From: Microbotryum silenes-acaulis
Lineage: Eukaryota > Basidiomycota > Microbotryomycetes > Microbotryales > Microbotryaceae
Assembly (NCBI GenBank): GCA_003665825.1
Contig: QPFY01000013.1
Location: 868,001 to 932,000 of the forward strand
Direction of reading: 5' to 3'
DNA: 64,000 bases
Shown: one piece after another, positions 10,850-23,600 of the stretch
Numbering within the stretch: position 1 is the stretch's first letter
Layout of the letters: the number at the start of each line of letters is the position of its first letter
The notes under the pieces: model-generated
The model's database searches: none
What the model was told of the DNA's origin: nothing
Seen by the model: only the letters and a program-made list of their open reading frames with translations
Position numbers and translations under genes: made by a program

Positions 10850-13800
10850 ATGTCCTCGCTCGACAAACTCGCCATTCGTGGCATGTACGTCCAATCCTAC
10901 CCTTGTGCAGGTCTCGTCAGCCATTACTGAGCCGAACTTGTCCCGGTTTGGCCCCCCCAGCCGTTCGTTCGACCACCATGACTTTGCCGTCATGCAGTTC
11001 TACACGCCCTTGACCGTCATCGTCGGGCACAACGGAAGTGGAAAGACGGTACGTGCTTCGATCATGCTAAGCAAGCTTAGCGCACATCATCGTGGTGCTC
11101 TCGGAGCGGACGAGCTCCGCGTCGCATGACCTCACCTCGCACGCGCCTCGACGCGACCATCTGCCCGCGCTTTTTTGACATCTCGACCAGAGCTTTCGCG
11201 CTGGGAAGACAGGCACTGACTCGGACTACGATCCCGTCTCTTATCGTCTGGTCCCCTCTCCTACACGTCTGAATGAATAGACCATCATCGAATGCCTCAA
11301 GTATGCCACCACCGGTGACTTGCCGCCCAATACCAAAGGCGGCGCCTTTGTCCATGATCCATCGGTCAGTCAACGGCCCTCAAGACGGCGTAAAAAGCCT
11401 TGGTCGACTGTGTGATCCATAACTCACAGGTTTTTTTCTCTTTGTTCTACCATTGGCTTCTACCCTACTTGGCTAACAGATCGCCGGCATGTCCGAAGTT
11501 AAAGCCCAAGTCAAGTTGCGCTTCTTCAGTGCGAGGAAGGAGAGGATCCTCGTCGAAAGGAGGTTACAGGTCACCAAGAAGAAGACCGGCGTAGCGGGAC
11601 TGACGATGAAAACGTTAGAGAGTAACATCACCATGCTCGATGAGGGAAAGGATTCCAAGGTACGTAGTGGGGTCTAGACTTTTGCTGGTTTCTTTGGGGG
11701 GGGGGTTGTGTGAGAAGGCATCAATTGAAAGGTGAAAGGGGGGGAGTGCTGACTTTTCCATCGTCGATGACCTTGTGCGTGCGGATCCGTTTTATTTATT
11801 CAGAAACGTAATTCGCTCTCGACCAAATGTGCCAACCTCGACGAGGAAGTCGCTCTCCAACTCGGCGTTTCTAAAGCCATTCTAGAGAATGTCATCTTCT
11901 GTCATCAAGAGGACTCGAATTGGCCTTTGGCCGAACCGGCGGCATTGAAGAAGAAGTTTGACGATATCTTCGAGGCGACAAAGTCAGTGCTTTGATTGAA
12001 TGGAGGGGGTGACGCGATAAAGTTGGGGGGGGGGGGGTAAACAACCATCAATGCTGACGAAGGTGTCTACTTTGCTCCCCCCCCCCCCCCCCCCAAAAAA
12101 AAGGTACACGAAAGCGCTGGACAACATCAAAACGTTGAGAAAAGACCAGGACGCCGAACTCAAAGTCGATAAAGAGAAACTGGCGGCGCTCAAAACGGAT
12201 CGGGACCGAGCGACCAAGGTTCGTCTTTGGCTCCAGAGTGCGAGCTTAAAGCTTGCGATTCAGCGATTTCATATTCTTATTTCATTTTTGATGTGTCATG
12301 ATGCGTCGACAGCTCCGTAAATCGATTGACGAATCGACGAACGCGATCGCGGTCAAGCAGAGCGAACACGAGGCGCTCGAGGAAGAGATCACCAAGATCG
12401 TCGAACGCAACAAGACCTTCTTCACCCAGGCGTCCAAGTACCAGGACATTATTGGGAAAGCGGATACGTTGAGGGAGAGAAGGACCGTCGTTGAGGATAA
12501 CTTGACGCAGGTGCAGGCGAACTTGACCGAACTACATGGTAGGTCGAAGATGGTAGAGGCAATTTTAAGAGGAACCCTGAATCTGATCCGGTTCCTCTTT
12601 CACCTATTCATAGATACGGAGGTTGAGTTGCAGAAGAAGATTGAGAACCATACGGCCGACATCGCCAATCTGCGCAGCTCGAGGGAGGACGTCAAGCGCA
12701 AAGCCGCAGACGAGACGGATTCGCTCGCGGCGCAGGAGCGCAAGCGTTCGACGGCGCAGACCTCGCACGGAAGACTGTTGGCGCAGAAACAACGCCATGA
12801 GGAAAACGTCGAGATGAGGCAGATGTTGGTCAGGGAGTTGAGTGTCAAGCATGGGATTGATGGGTATGATCATGATCGGTTGGGGGAGGAGGAGATAAGG
12901 GAGTTTGAGGAGAAACTTGACGAGGCGATCGCGGAGCAAGCCGCCAAAGTCGACAAGATCAAGAGGACTGCTAGGACGAACGAGCAACATATGCAGGCTG
13001 AGATCCAGACGCTCAAGAGTGCACAGGCTGCGGATGAGGGTGCCGCGAGAACGATTGCTCAGCAGATCGCGGTGCACACGAGGAAAGTCGCGGTGTTCAA
13101 TAGGCAACTCGATGCGACGAGCGCGAACGTCGGTGACGTGACCATCGCCGAGGCGTCGCTGAGGGATGATCAAAAGAGAAAGACGGACTTGGAGAACAAG
13201 GTTAGGGAGGCAGATTATGATAGCAAGTTGAGGGTCGAGACGAGGAAGGGCAAGGAGTTGGAGGAGCAGAAAGATCAACTGCACGACGAGCTGACAAGCT
13301 TGAACGCGCAAGCCGACGTTAGGGCCAAGCTGCAACTCAAAAGGAACGATGTGCTGGCCAAGGAGGAGGCGATTAAGAGAATGTGAGTCTAATCGCCGTG
13401 GCTGCTTGTGGTGTGGTCCTGTGCTCGGGCAAGAACTGACCACTCCCACCTGTTTTGGTGGAGGTAGAGTGGAAAAGGCCACCCCTTCCTATCGAAAGCT
13501 TTTCAAGGCCGACCCGACGCGTGCGACGATGGAAACCGAAATCAATGGCGCGATCACCACGGCTGAATCGCAGCTGGCCATCGCCGAGGAGTCGAACGCT
13601 GAGGCCAAGAAGCAATTGCAACAAATCGAGTCCGCCGTGGGGTACGCGAGAGGCAAGGCGAAGGGCCTCACCGATGAAGCCAAAGGTCAGTGTCCAGGAT
13701 GCGAAGGCGACAGGGTTGTGAGGCTCATGGCAGAGCTGATTTGTTCCTTTTCGTGAGCAGCCTACAAGCAGACCATCGACGAGAAACTGGCGCAGTTTGC

Positions 13801-16358
13801 GGCCGAGACTGGATCCGCCGTGGCAAAATCTGTTCAGGCGGCGATCAAGGAGGCGGAGGAAGAAGTCGAGCTGACGCGAAAGTAAGTCACATCTTCATCG
13901 AAGGCTTCTGAGCTGTTGCTGATCTGTTGCGGTAATTTCGCTCTCTTTAGGTCTCTCGAGGACTCGACGCAGTTCGCATCAATGTTCCAGAAGATTCTTG
14001 AGTCCAGCGTTCGCGATCGAAAATGCTTTGGGTGCGATCGTAAGATCTTGCCGGATCAGATGGACGCTTTCCGTGCCTATGTACGTTCATCTGGTCCACG
14101 TTGGGACGTACCGTGGCTTGGTGAGCCTGTTCCAATGGGCCGGCGACTAATGCTCTTGACCATGATTGCTCTTCGCGCAGTGCAGAAGTCGCATCCAAGG
14201 TGGTCCGGGAGGGTCGGCTGAATTGAAAGCCGACCTAGACGACTGGGTCCAATCCCTCGAGGAGCGACGTGCCCTTTTGCCGACGGAGGTTGCCTATCTC
14301 AAGCTGATTGAGCACGACATCCCCGCGGCCGAGAGAGAGGTCGAAGCCCAGAATGCGCGCTTGCCAGCCGTTATCGCACGCACGAATGAGACGGGCAAAG
14401 TCGTCAAGGAGCGCAAGGACACACTCGGCGAACTGCAAAACATGAAGAGGCCTGCCAATGATGTGACAAGGACGCTTCGTGAGGTGCAAGATCTGGAGAG
14501 GGATATTGGGAAGCTCGAGTCGGAGTTACAGGCCTCTGGGTCGACGGCGACGACGGACGACATCACGCAAAAGTTGCACGCGGTCGGCGAAGACATGTGG
14601 GTCAACCCTAAGTGCTGAGCTCTGCACGTCGCGGAGTAGAGGACTGATGATTTTGAAATATCCACTCCACAGTCGAGTCAACAAAGCGACCGTCGATCGC
14701 CTTCGCGTGGAACAGCAGAGCCAGAGCAACCTCATCCAGTCTCTGATCAAGTCGATCCACGCAAACGAGATGGAGTTGGCCAAGAAGAGGCAGGAGATCA
14801 AGGAGAGGGAGGACCTTGAGCGTCAGAAGGAAGCGGAGCGAGCCGAAATTGAGACACTCGAAGCCAGGGCCAAAGTCAGTTCACCGTGATTGAGTGGAAG
14901 TGCTGGACCTATAGCTCAAGCGCTCGGTTCGTAATTCGCAGGAAGTCAACACCAAACTTGCCGAAGCTGCTCAACCAATCCGCAAGCGTGAGGATGAACT
15001 CTCGCAGGCGCGCAACGAGGCGGCGCAGAAGGAGGTGATGGCCACTCGAGAGCTGCAATCCTTCAACAAGAGCGCCGAGCAGCTCGCGCTCAACAAGCGC
15101 GAGATTCAAACCTACGAGTCGAGGGGTGGCGCAGCCGAGCTCATCAAAGTCGAACGCGAGCTCAAGCAGTACGAAGGGGTGATCGCGGATATGAAGAAGC
15201 GTATTTCGGCGCTGCAAGACGAGATGGCGTCCGCCGATCGTCGTCTCGCCGATTCGCACGCCGTCCTGCGCAATCTGCATGACAATGTGCGACTGCGCAA
15301 ATCGAAGCGAGATCTTGCGACGATCGATAGTCAGCTGGAGAGCTTGGACGACGAGGGCGCCCGTAAAGCATATCGAAGGTTTGAAACCGAATACACGGCG
15401 ATGCGTCAAAAGCAGTCGCAGAAGCAATCCGACGTAAATCGTCGCGCACATGTGCACCTGCGAGGCCTTAGTGCTGACACTCCGCGATGTTGGCTTTGAC
15501 TTCCCACAGCAAGCAAAACTCGGAGGAGAACTGGCTACGATGCGCTCAGCGCTCAAAGAAAAGAAGGAGGAGCTCGTGTCCGAGTACGACAGGATCGAGG
15601 AGAAGTACAAGCAGGAGCTTGTCAAAGTCAAGACGACGGAGGTCGTGAGCAACGATTTGCTCAAGTATGCCAAGGCGCTCGACGCGGCGATCATGGCGTT
15701 CCACTCACTCAAGATGAAAGAGATCAACGACACGATCGCCCATCTGTGGATGAAAACGTACCAAGGCACCGATATCGACAAGATCATGCTCAAGTCTGAT
15801 TCCGAAGGCAAAGTCGCGGGGACCAAGGCCTCGTACAATTATCGTGTCGTGATGATGAAAGACCAGGTTGAGATGGACATGCGAGGGCGATGCAGCGCGG
15901 GCCAGAAGGTGCTGGCCAGTATCATCATCCGTTTGGCCCTGGCCGAGTCGTTCGGCACCAATTGCGGTATCATGGCGTTGGATGAGCCGACGACGAATCT
16001 GGACCAAGATAACATCAAGGCGCTTGCGTCGGCGCTCAGCGACATCATCAAGGACCGCCGCAGCCAGGCAAACTTCCAACTCATAATCATCGTAAGCGCT
16101 ATTATTGGCCACCCTGCTGCTTTCTCCCCCCCCACTGAACGTCATTCGTGTCTATGCCGGTGCAGACCCACGACGAACAATTCCTCGAAACGCTCGGTGG
16201 CTCAGGCGTCATCGACAAGTGAGTGCAGGACACCATGCCTCGCCGAGACGAGACTGCCGTGGCTGACTGATACCTTCTTTCTTGTATGTAGATACTTCCG
16301 AGTCTCAAGGGGTGGTAATGGCCAGGTCTCGACCATTGAACGACAGAGGCTGAATTGA
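10850..16358 (+). CDS. RAD50: DNA repair ATPase of the MRN/MRX complex
   Basis: Rad50 is the SMC-like ATPase of the Mre11-Rad50-Nbs1 complex in double-strand break repair and telomere upkeep. Seventeen exons give 1318 residues, the normal family length: 10850-10884, 10961-11048, 11281-11364, 11480-11659, 11804-11982, 12104-12218, 12313-12538, 12614-13382, 13468-13685, 13761-13881, 13951-14080, 14181-14596, 14673-14874, 14942-15433, 15510-16091, 16166-16218, 16292-16358. Visible motifs are Walker A GHNGSGKT (34-41), the conserved [13 protein letters not shown] block, the zinc hook CFGC (Cys697, Cys700) between two long coiled coils, the signature [20 protein letters not shown] (~1214), and Walker [14 protein letters not shown] (~1242) followed by the THDEQF switch region. 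Donors include the rarer GTTCGT, GTAGGT and GTAAAT. Nothing essential is missing. Confidence 0.97.
12025..12094. repeat. G13 run and C18 run inside RAD50 intron 5
   Basis: Within intron 11983-12103, a G13 tract (12025-12037) is followed 39 bases later by a C18 tract (12077-12094) and A8 that abuts the acceptor AG. The two runs are perfectly complementary and could pair in the pre-mRNA. Such runs are also prone to length change and sequencing error. Confidence 0.9.
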
Positions 16359-16698
16359 GACTCGATCATCAACGTGCTTTCGTGCTGTCTCGCAACACAT
16401 TCCGTCCTCACCAGAAGCAGTACTCTCCTGTACCATACCCGTAACCCCTGCAATTTCATTTACTTTTCTCTGTCGTCTCATCTGCTGAAAAAGACAACAT
16501 GGTCTCGACCTAAAGATCTGCTCCATTCCCGGCGAACTCCCGCCGGAGACCGGTGTTCACGCGATCACGGGCGGTTGCAAAGTGCGGCGGTTGCAGCGTC
16601 ACCGGTCTCCGGCGGCTGCAGCTCCGATCGGCGCTCTCGGAAGCGAACCTTTCATTTTTCACCGCTCTCCTCGCACCCATCAACTGCCAGCATCGATC
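16359..16698. other. Intergenic region between RAD50 and the MAPEG gene
   Basis: These 340 bases hold the 3' flank of RAD50 and the promoter of the next gene. No gene is visible. Confidence 0.4.
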
Positions 16699-17743
16699 AT
16701 GACTTACAATTACTCTTACCTCGTTGGATTCCCTGGCGCATGGCTCATGGTCAGTTACAACCGCCGTCTGAGCTGTTCCTACCGTGAAAGTAATCGACCG
16801 ACCACTCCACTGACCCGCTTTGCCTCGCAATCCGCTCGCTCTACGACGATTCCGTTGCACGATCTGCAGCATATGTGAGCTCTAGGAGAACATAGAGGAG
16901 AACATAGAGGATAATGGATTATAAGGGGCTGACGATTGCTGCCCTCTTCATCTTATGGCTTGCTCTCTGCTTCATGCTTCATGCATCACTTCCCTCACCG
17001 CCATGACGTAATGTGTCCTGGACATCCACTCGCCGCCCCACAATTAATGCGATCGACCCCGCCTTCCCCCACTCCTCTCGCCTCTCCCGCTCCGCTTTCA
17101 CCAAATCATTCAGGTCCGCTCATTGGTATGCGGCTGCTTTGACCAAGCAGTCCAAGGACTTGACGTTCTTCGACAACCGTTCGCCGCGAGCCTATCTCGC
17201 CAAGGTGACTGCCCTTGAGAAGCAGACTCCTGATCAGCAAAAGTACATTCGCGGTGCGTTGTATTTTTCATCTTAGATCCCGCCTGAGGATCAAGTGACA
17301 TACTTACATACAAATTGAGTTCGAGCGAAATAGCTGAAGCCGCGAATGCCAACGGTGTCGAGGCCATCCCCCTGTTCGGCTTGGCGGTCAGTAGCATCTG
17401 AAATCCGTGACGGGTGGTTGCGTGGCTGACACCTTACCCTCATTGCACAGATCATCGCTGGTAACATGGCCAGACTTCCTGCCGAGACGATGAATCGCTT
17501 CGTCTTCACCTGGTACGTTAGCCCCAAAGCGACGTCGAGGTCATGCCCGGCTGCTGATGTGAAGATTCGTCTCCTTTGTTCTGGAACTGTAGGCTCGGAC
17601 TTCGCGCTTTGTACAACGTTCTATATATTGGCACCAACGGCCACAACTTGTCATTCCTGCGCAGTCTGACTTTCCTTGGTGGTATTTTCAGCACTTTTGA
17701 CATCTTCATCAAGGCTGGGAGGGTCTTGAACGGCGGCATCTGA
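16699..17743 (+). CDS. MAPEG-family integral membrane protein
   Basis: MAPEG proteins are four-helix membrane proteins of eicosanoid and glutathione metabolism; the fungal members are mostly uncharacterised. Six exons (16699-16749, 16870-16874, 17114-17253, 17334-17386, 17451-17512, 17593-17743) encode 153 residues. Family features are YLVGFPGAWLM in helix 1, FFDNRSPRAY, the motif RAEAANANGVEAIPLF, then AGNMARL and LRALYNVLYIGT in the later helices. The second coding exon is only 5 nt (CATAT). Without it the frame fails; with it the spacing between GAWLM and SAHWY equals that of fungal homologues as I recall them. The substrate is unknown. Confidence 0.85.
16870..16874 (+). other. 5-nt microexon of the MAPEG gene
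   Basis: CATAT is flanked by an acceptor (ATCTGCAG) and a donor (GTGAGC). It shifts phase 0 to phase 2, exactly what the next exon needs. Confidence 0.75.
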
Positions 17744-18213
17744 TTAGAGGGTGCTTCGACTCGGATGGTGATTTGAGCGATGACACTTGACAACGAGTCG
17801 AACGGATATTCTTGGAATATTAAAAGAAATTGAAATGCATCAAATCATATATTTTCCATTAATCAAAGGCACCATGAGACTGCCTCGGACTGTTTCGCCG
17901 AAAAATTGGCTGGGGATACAGTGCTCTAAGTGTGGCCGCCTTGATCCCACGGGCCCACACACCAAGAACAACATTGGTTCTTTCCAACGCACACAGGTGT
18001 GATTTCGATGCAGGTGTTTCGTTTGCAATGCGTAGGCTTCAGAGCGACCAATGCCGGCCATCGGGCTCGTCGCGGCCTCGGGATCGGGCCGATCGAGGAT
18101 CCCTTTCCCCTCGTCCAGCTCTCAACTCGAGATCGACGTCGATCGATCTCGAACGAACGCGAAAGGACGACGACCACGTCTCCTTTAGACTAGAGACCAG
18201 CTCAAGACTCGAT
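17744..18213. other. Intergenic region between MAPEG and amine-oxidase-like genes
   Basis: A gap of 470 bases. An in-frame ATG at 18028 would extend the downstream protein by 62 residues of low-complexity sequence, but the canonical start is at 18214. No separate gene is seen. Confidence 0.4.
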
Positions 18214-20393
18214 ATGAAGATTGCCGTTGTAGGATCGGGTACCTCCGGTCTGGGTGCGACCTGGCTGTTGAACGAGCACTCGAAGCACGAGGTGCATCTA
18301 TTTGAGGCCGATTCGCGCCCCGGCGGACATGCCAACACGGTGCGCTACAAGAACCCGCTCGGCGACGACTACATCAACGTCGACACCGGTTTCATTGTGT
18401 GAGTTTGAGCGGGCATCAGGTCATGGATATCATGTGGATGTTTTCTTTCTCTTGCTCCGTATCGAGCCTACGCGAACCTGTCGTCTTCACACGCTGATCG
18501 TCTGACCCCACTCGCATGTGCATGCTCTCTCTTCGACGGTTGGACGGATCCGGTCGGAAAACTTTCCAGCTTCAATACGGTGACCTATCCCAACTTCTTG
18601 GCGTTCCTGCTGGAGACGGGCGTGCCTTACCTCTCATCCGACATGTCCTTCTCCGTCTCACGTGATCGCGGCCTGTTCGAATGGGCCGGCGCTTCCCCCG
18701 CTGCCCTGTTTGCCCAACCGCTCAATCTGCTCAACCCGTCGCATTGGAGGATGGTTTGGGACATATTGCGTTTCAATGTCGGTGCACTCGAGGTGCTACA
18801 GCGTGGCGACCGTGGCGAGAGTATCGGCAATTATCTTGCTCGGGAACGTTACTCGCAAACTTTTATCGACAATTATCTGCTTGTGCGTTCTACTGCCTGG
18901 GGTGCGGTCGGGACAACAGATGTATACCAGGAATTTCCCTACTAACTCTTTGAATTATCCCGAATCCTTCACCTGCAGCCCATGACGGCGGCGATCTGGT
19001 CAACACCTCCTGATAAAGCTGCTCTCGATTTCCCTGCGCTCACCTTGATCCGCTTCATGCACAACCACCACCTCATGCAAATTCTCGATCGACCAACCTG
19101 GCTAACGGTCAAGAATGGGTCCCACTCATACGTCAATCGCATTCTGGAGCGTCTTGATCCGGCTAAGTACCACCAAGGTCACAGGATCGAGTCTGTCCGA
19201 ACCGGCGGGAAAGAAGGCAAAGTCGTGCTCAAGGACTCGGAGGGGAACGAGACCGATTGGGACCATGTCATCTTCGCCTGTCACGCCGATACGACGCTGA
19301 AGATACTTGAAAAGGGGGAAGGGATCACGGAGGAAGAGAAGCGGATTTTGGGTGGGTTCGAGTTTAGTAAAAACCGAGCCGTTCTCCATTCGGACCCCGA
19401 GGTAAGTTCAAGCGCAAGGCTTTGTGCACGAGTCCGAGCTGATTGCGGATTTTGTTAATATGTATAGCTTATGCCTAAGCGTCGTATCGCGTGGTCGGCA
19501 TGGAATTACCTCACCGCGAGTGACGGGCCCAAACTCAACGTCAACAATGTCGCCTTGTGAGTCGAGCGAGGCGTTGACCAGCCGATCGAAACGCGCGCAA
19601 TGCTCAACTCCTGCCCTTTTTCCACCAGGACGTATTGGATGAACTTGCTCCAATCGATTCCGGAAGCCATCTATGGTCCCGTACTCGTCACGCTCAACCC
19701 GCCCTTTGAGCCTCGAAAAGAACACAAATTTGCCGAATGGGACTATGAACATCCCCTCTTTAGCGAAAAGGTAAGAGCATTACGCCAAGCCTTCCACTTG
19801 TCAGACACACATAATATCGACCGAGATTCCCTCGACCCGTGCAGAGCGTACGATCGCAGGATGAGCTCGAGAAGATTCAGAATAAACGCGGGATCACATT
19901 CGCCGGCGCTTGGACGAAATACGGTTTCGTAAGTGCTGCTCATTTCACTATACCTGATACGGAGCAACGTATCTGACCCCGTCTCTTGCATTCTTTTTCA
20001 TTTTTTTCATTTGATCAGCATGAGGATGGGTTCGCGTCGGGTTTGCGCATCGCCGTCGATCACTTGGGCGCTCAATCACCGTTCCCGATCCGACACGCCG
20101 AACGAGATTTGAACCTCTCACGAACGGATCGATATTTCAACTACGCTTTCTCTCGAATCGACTCCTTGGTTAAGATCTTTTCGTTCCCCGCGACCGTGTT
20201 CCTATTCGTCCTTATAATCGGCTTAAGCGTCACCAGAATGTGTATCACGGTACTGGGGGCTCGATCGACCGCGGCTGTGATCGGGGATGTCATAATGATG
20301 CTGCAGAGAAGTAACGGCGCTTCGACGGCTCCTGTGGTGAAGTTGGACGGTTTAAAGAGAGCTGGGGCAGGCGGGCGCAACGAGGCAGGTTAA
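18214..20393 (+). CDS. FAD-dependent amine-oxidase-like protein with a C-terminal membrane segment
   Basis: Seven exons (18214-18398, 18570-18882, 18979-19401, 19468-19556, 19629-19770, 19845-19928, 20019-20393) encode 536 residues. The protein starts with a dinucleotide-binding motif MKIAVVGSGTSGLGATWLL and has the FAD-binding PGGHANT a little later, followed by VDTGFIV. This is the family of predicted NAD/FAD-binding proteins (COG2907 type) that often accompanies cyclopropane fatty acid synthases in bacteria and occurs in many fungi. ITFAGAWTKYGFHEDGF near residue 415 is the C-terminal FAD-contact region, and DGFASGLRIAV follows it. The last exon carries a hydrophobic stretch (FSFPATVFLFVLIIGLSVT) that is probably a membrane anchor. 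The substrate is not known. Confidence 0.85.
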
Positions 20394-20561
20394 GAAAAGG
20401 AAGTGAAGAGGGACGAAATTTGGTGTCATTCCCGTAGGCCCACGAAAAGGTTGAGCTCGAGTTACTTAGCACGTCGCAGTGAAATACGAACAAACCGATC
20501 CATCAATGCGAATTTTTGTACAACAAAACCAAACCAAGAGATAAAAGTGACAAATGCGAGG

Positions 20562-20582
20562 GAGAGAGAGAGAGAGAGAGAG
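20562..20582 (+). repeat. AG dinucleotide repeat
   Basis: A run of about ten AG units lies in the short gap between the converging amine-oxidase-like gene and POT1. Confidence 0.9.
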
Positions 20583-20615
20583 GTACCGACCTGACGGGGG
20601 GGCGACGTGGGGGGC

Positions 20616-23600
20616 TCATGAAAAACGCATGCCCTCGCCTACGAGGTATTCACCACTTGCGGTTTTGTGGATGATCCATTTCGTGGGCGGACCCCAATTC
20701 TGCTCGGGGACGTTGGAAATCCCTCGGTGGTGAAGCGACGTCACACTACCGAGTATCTCATCGAATCTTTGACGCAACTCGAGGCTTTGCGCAGAAGTAT
20801 CCCGGCGCATGTCCATGACAGGGGGCAGATTCGGAAGAAAACCGGCCTAGTGGGGAAAAGGGACGGGAAGGGTCCGGAGGTGAGTATCACACAATTGACT
20901 TTGCTTGGGGCAGATGTGACTCACCCAGTCAGAGTCGGAATCAAACTTTACAGCAATTGTTTTGCCTTGCAAGGATTCGTCTACGAGCTCGAAGTGGAAG
21001 AAATACCGGAGATTGAAAGCTGCCCCAGGGTGTTCGAGGCAGCTGTCTTTGTTGGCGGGTAGTCTGGCGTGTTGAAGAAGAAGAAGCTGCTCCGTCAGCC
21101 ACAGAGAAGGAGAGAAACGATCACAGGCATCGACAACACTGCTTCCTTACTTTCGACGACAGCTCGGTTCCGCACAGTAGGCTAGGACCCAACGGACCGC
21201 CTCGGGAAAAAAGTGGACAACACGAGCTCGAACACGGAAGTCGCCAACTAAGTCGGAGCTGATCATACGCGACATTGAGTACGTGAGCTCGGCTATTGAC
21301 GCCGTCATATTCACACAGTGGTCAGCAAGGTTCGTGAGCTGTAGAATTCATGCTTCAGCCAAGCGGGAAGATAGGCTTACGGTCCGGCCCGTAAGCAACT
21401 GATTGAGGGTGACCCGACCTTGCAGATTCAGCTGGCGCTGCTGAGGGGTCGGATGGTATGCCGGCGGGTGCGACGAAAATGGGGGCCAGCACGGGCTCTG
21501 CGGCAGCTTGGGCAGCCTGGTAAGCTAGACGGCGTCTGAGTCAAATGAATACAGAGTCGCCTAGGGTCAGCTCGATATTTCTAAACAAGGACCTGCAGAA
21601 GGAAAAGACAAACTTGTGGATATCGACTAGCCACGGATCCGAGGCGCTACCTGGACCCAGCAAGATGACATCACGCTTTCGTTCGTATTTCCGATCGGGG
21701 ATTATTGTCGCTTCAAGGTAGCCGTTGGGATTAAGCTTGGGTCGGAGGTTGACGAGGTGCACGGCGCGGCCCTGTCCGGGCTTCTTCCCGATGCCCGGTC
21801 TCATCAATTGGTCCAGTGGTTGCGCTTGACAGCCGAAGATGGACACTTGAAGCACGTATTGACCGGGAAGACCGTCTTCCATCTGGTCGTCGAAATCGTA
21901 GAGTAGATCATTTTCCGTGAAATCGGTGACATAGATCGCGACCGGCTCGTTCGGCCCCAAGTTTTTGAGGTTCTCGTTCCCGTGGGAGTAGATACGCAAG
22001 ATCTTATTGAAATGTTGAGCAGAGTTTATCAGCGAGACGGCAATGATCCAAATGCAATGTCGTTAGTACTCACCTGGACAACAGTATCGCAGAAGACGTC
22101 GGGTCTCATATCCATAATCTTGGTCATTTTCCGGCCAGATGCTTTGGGCTTTCGCGTCATGCTGGGGATGAGGGTAGTACCAGTCGTTGCGAGCAGAGAG
22201 TTCGCAAGATTCGTTTTCGCCGATGCCGCGCTACAGTCGGCTCTCACCATGTCTTTCGCATAGTCAATCTCGGCCTTGCCATATATCGCAAGTGATTTCT
22301 CAGGCTGCGCTCCGATCATGATGGGAGCCTCGGCGCTGTTCGAGTCCCGAAGCAAACCGGCCCTTTTCAGAACCGCGGAACGGGGGTGATTGTCTGAATA
22401 GCCGATGAACCGTTGACGATCTTTGCTCCACTGCACTTGTTTTGAGGGGGGTACGTATCAATTATCGGTCAGTCATGAGGTAGAGCCTCGCAAACTCAGT
22501 CAGCCATGAGACGCACATTCATGCGTTGAAGAATGACGACGTCGCCGATCTCGGGGTTAACGACGTCGTTAGGGGAGGGTGCGAAGTACTCGGCGGTCAA
22601 AGGTTGATCGTAATCCGGAGTCCCAAGATTGAGTGTAATTTTGTAGTCTGAATGCGCCGTATTACAGAGGGGGCGGAGGGCGGTGATCAGGGTGAAGCTT
22701 AACATTGAAGCTTAACATAGGAGCTCGCAATGTCCCTGCTCGTGGCAGGATTGAAGAAAAACTGACCCTTTCCACCGCTTTTCCCGATCGAAGACGCGTT
22801 GAAAACGATTGCCATAACGTCCAGGTGGCGTTGATTCTTTGATTGTTCGAGTTCGCTGAAGGCGATATACTCGAATCGTCTTTCCGCTCTATACTCGACA
22901 CCTGTCGTGACGAGCCCCCAGGCGGTTCGAGGTTTTCTCTTGGGCGGAGGCGGGCACACTACGTGCGCCGGAGCAACGGCAGTACCTAATGCACTTGCTC
23001 GGTTCTTTTTGCTCTTGCTGCCTTGATCATTGGAGGTCGAAAACACGCCGTTAGCATCTTGCGGCCTTTTGTGCGATCCAGCGGCGGGAAGTGGTGCATT
23101 CTCTTTAGATTGCTGCCGAGGTGTCGGGTGTTGGGAGGAGTTTGGCCGTTCCGTTTCACTGGGCACAGCGAGAATCTGATCGTGCGCTAGGTATCGAATA
23201 CACTCAGCCGTGCTGTCCGCTGTGGTTACCGGCGGAGCTGAAGCTGGTTGGGGTGGCCGAAAAACAGATCGGGGACCCCCTACAAAGTCAGATGACAGGG
23301 GATGAAAGGACGTGCGGGGGTAGAGAGGGGAGGCGCGTGAGCGGAGGCTTACCGAGTACGTCGAACTTGACCCGATCGCCACTCTGGCTCTGAATATGAA
23401 AGCTGACTCCATTGCTATAGACCAGCTTGCAGGATCGCCGGCCCTCGACGTGCCTGATCGCGGCGCGGTGGAGGCTCAATCGCACCTGGAGGCCGATGTC
23501 GAACCGGCCCTGTACTTGGGCGGCCCATGGCCCGACAAGGTGTACTTCAACACTGGTTGATCCCGAAGAGGTTGTCGCTACTCGCCTTTCCGGGCCAGGG

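Noticed and set aside
12604..13482. 292-codon minus-strand frame opposite RAD50 exon 8
   Set aside because: Antisense shadow rich in Leu/Arg with no domain pattern.
14909..15838. 309-codon minus-strand frame opposite RAD50 exons
   Set aside because: It lies wholly antisense to well-supported RAD50 coiled-coil and ATPase exons; biased codon third positions in coding DNA create such shadows.
16750..16874. Reading MAPEG exon 1 straight through to 16874 without the first intron
   Set aside because: The frame is open, but it would insert 40 residues in the first membrane hairpin and disrupt the family spacing; a canonical GTCAGT donor sits at 16750.
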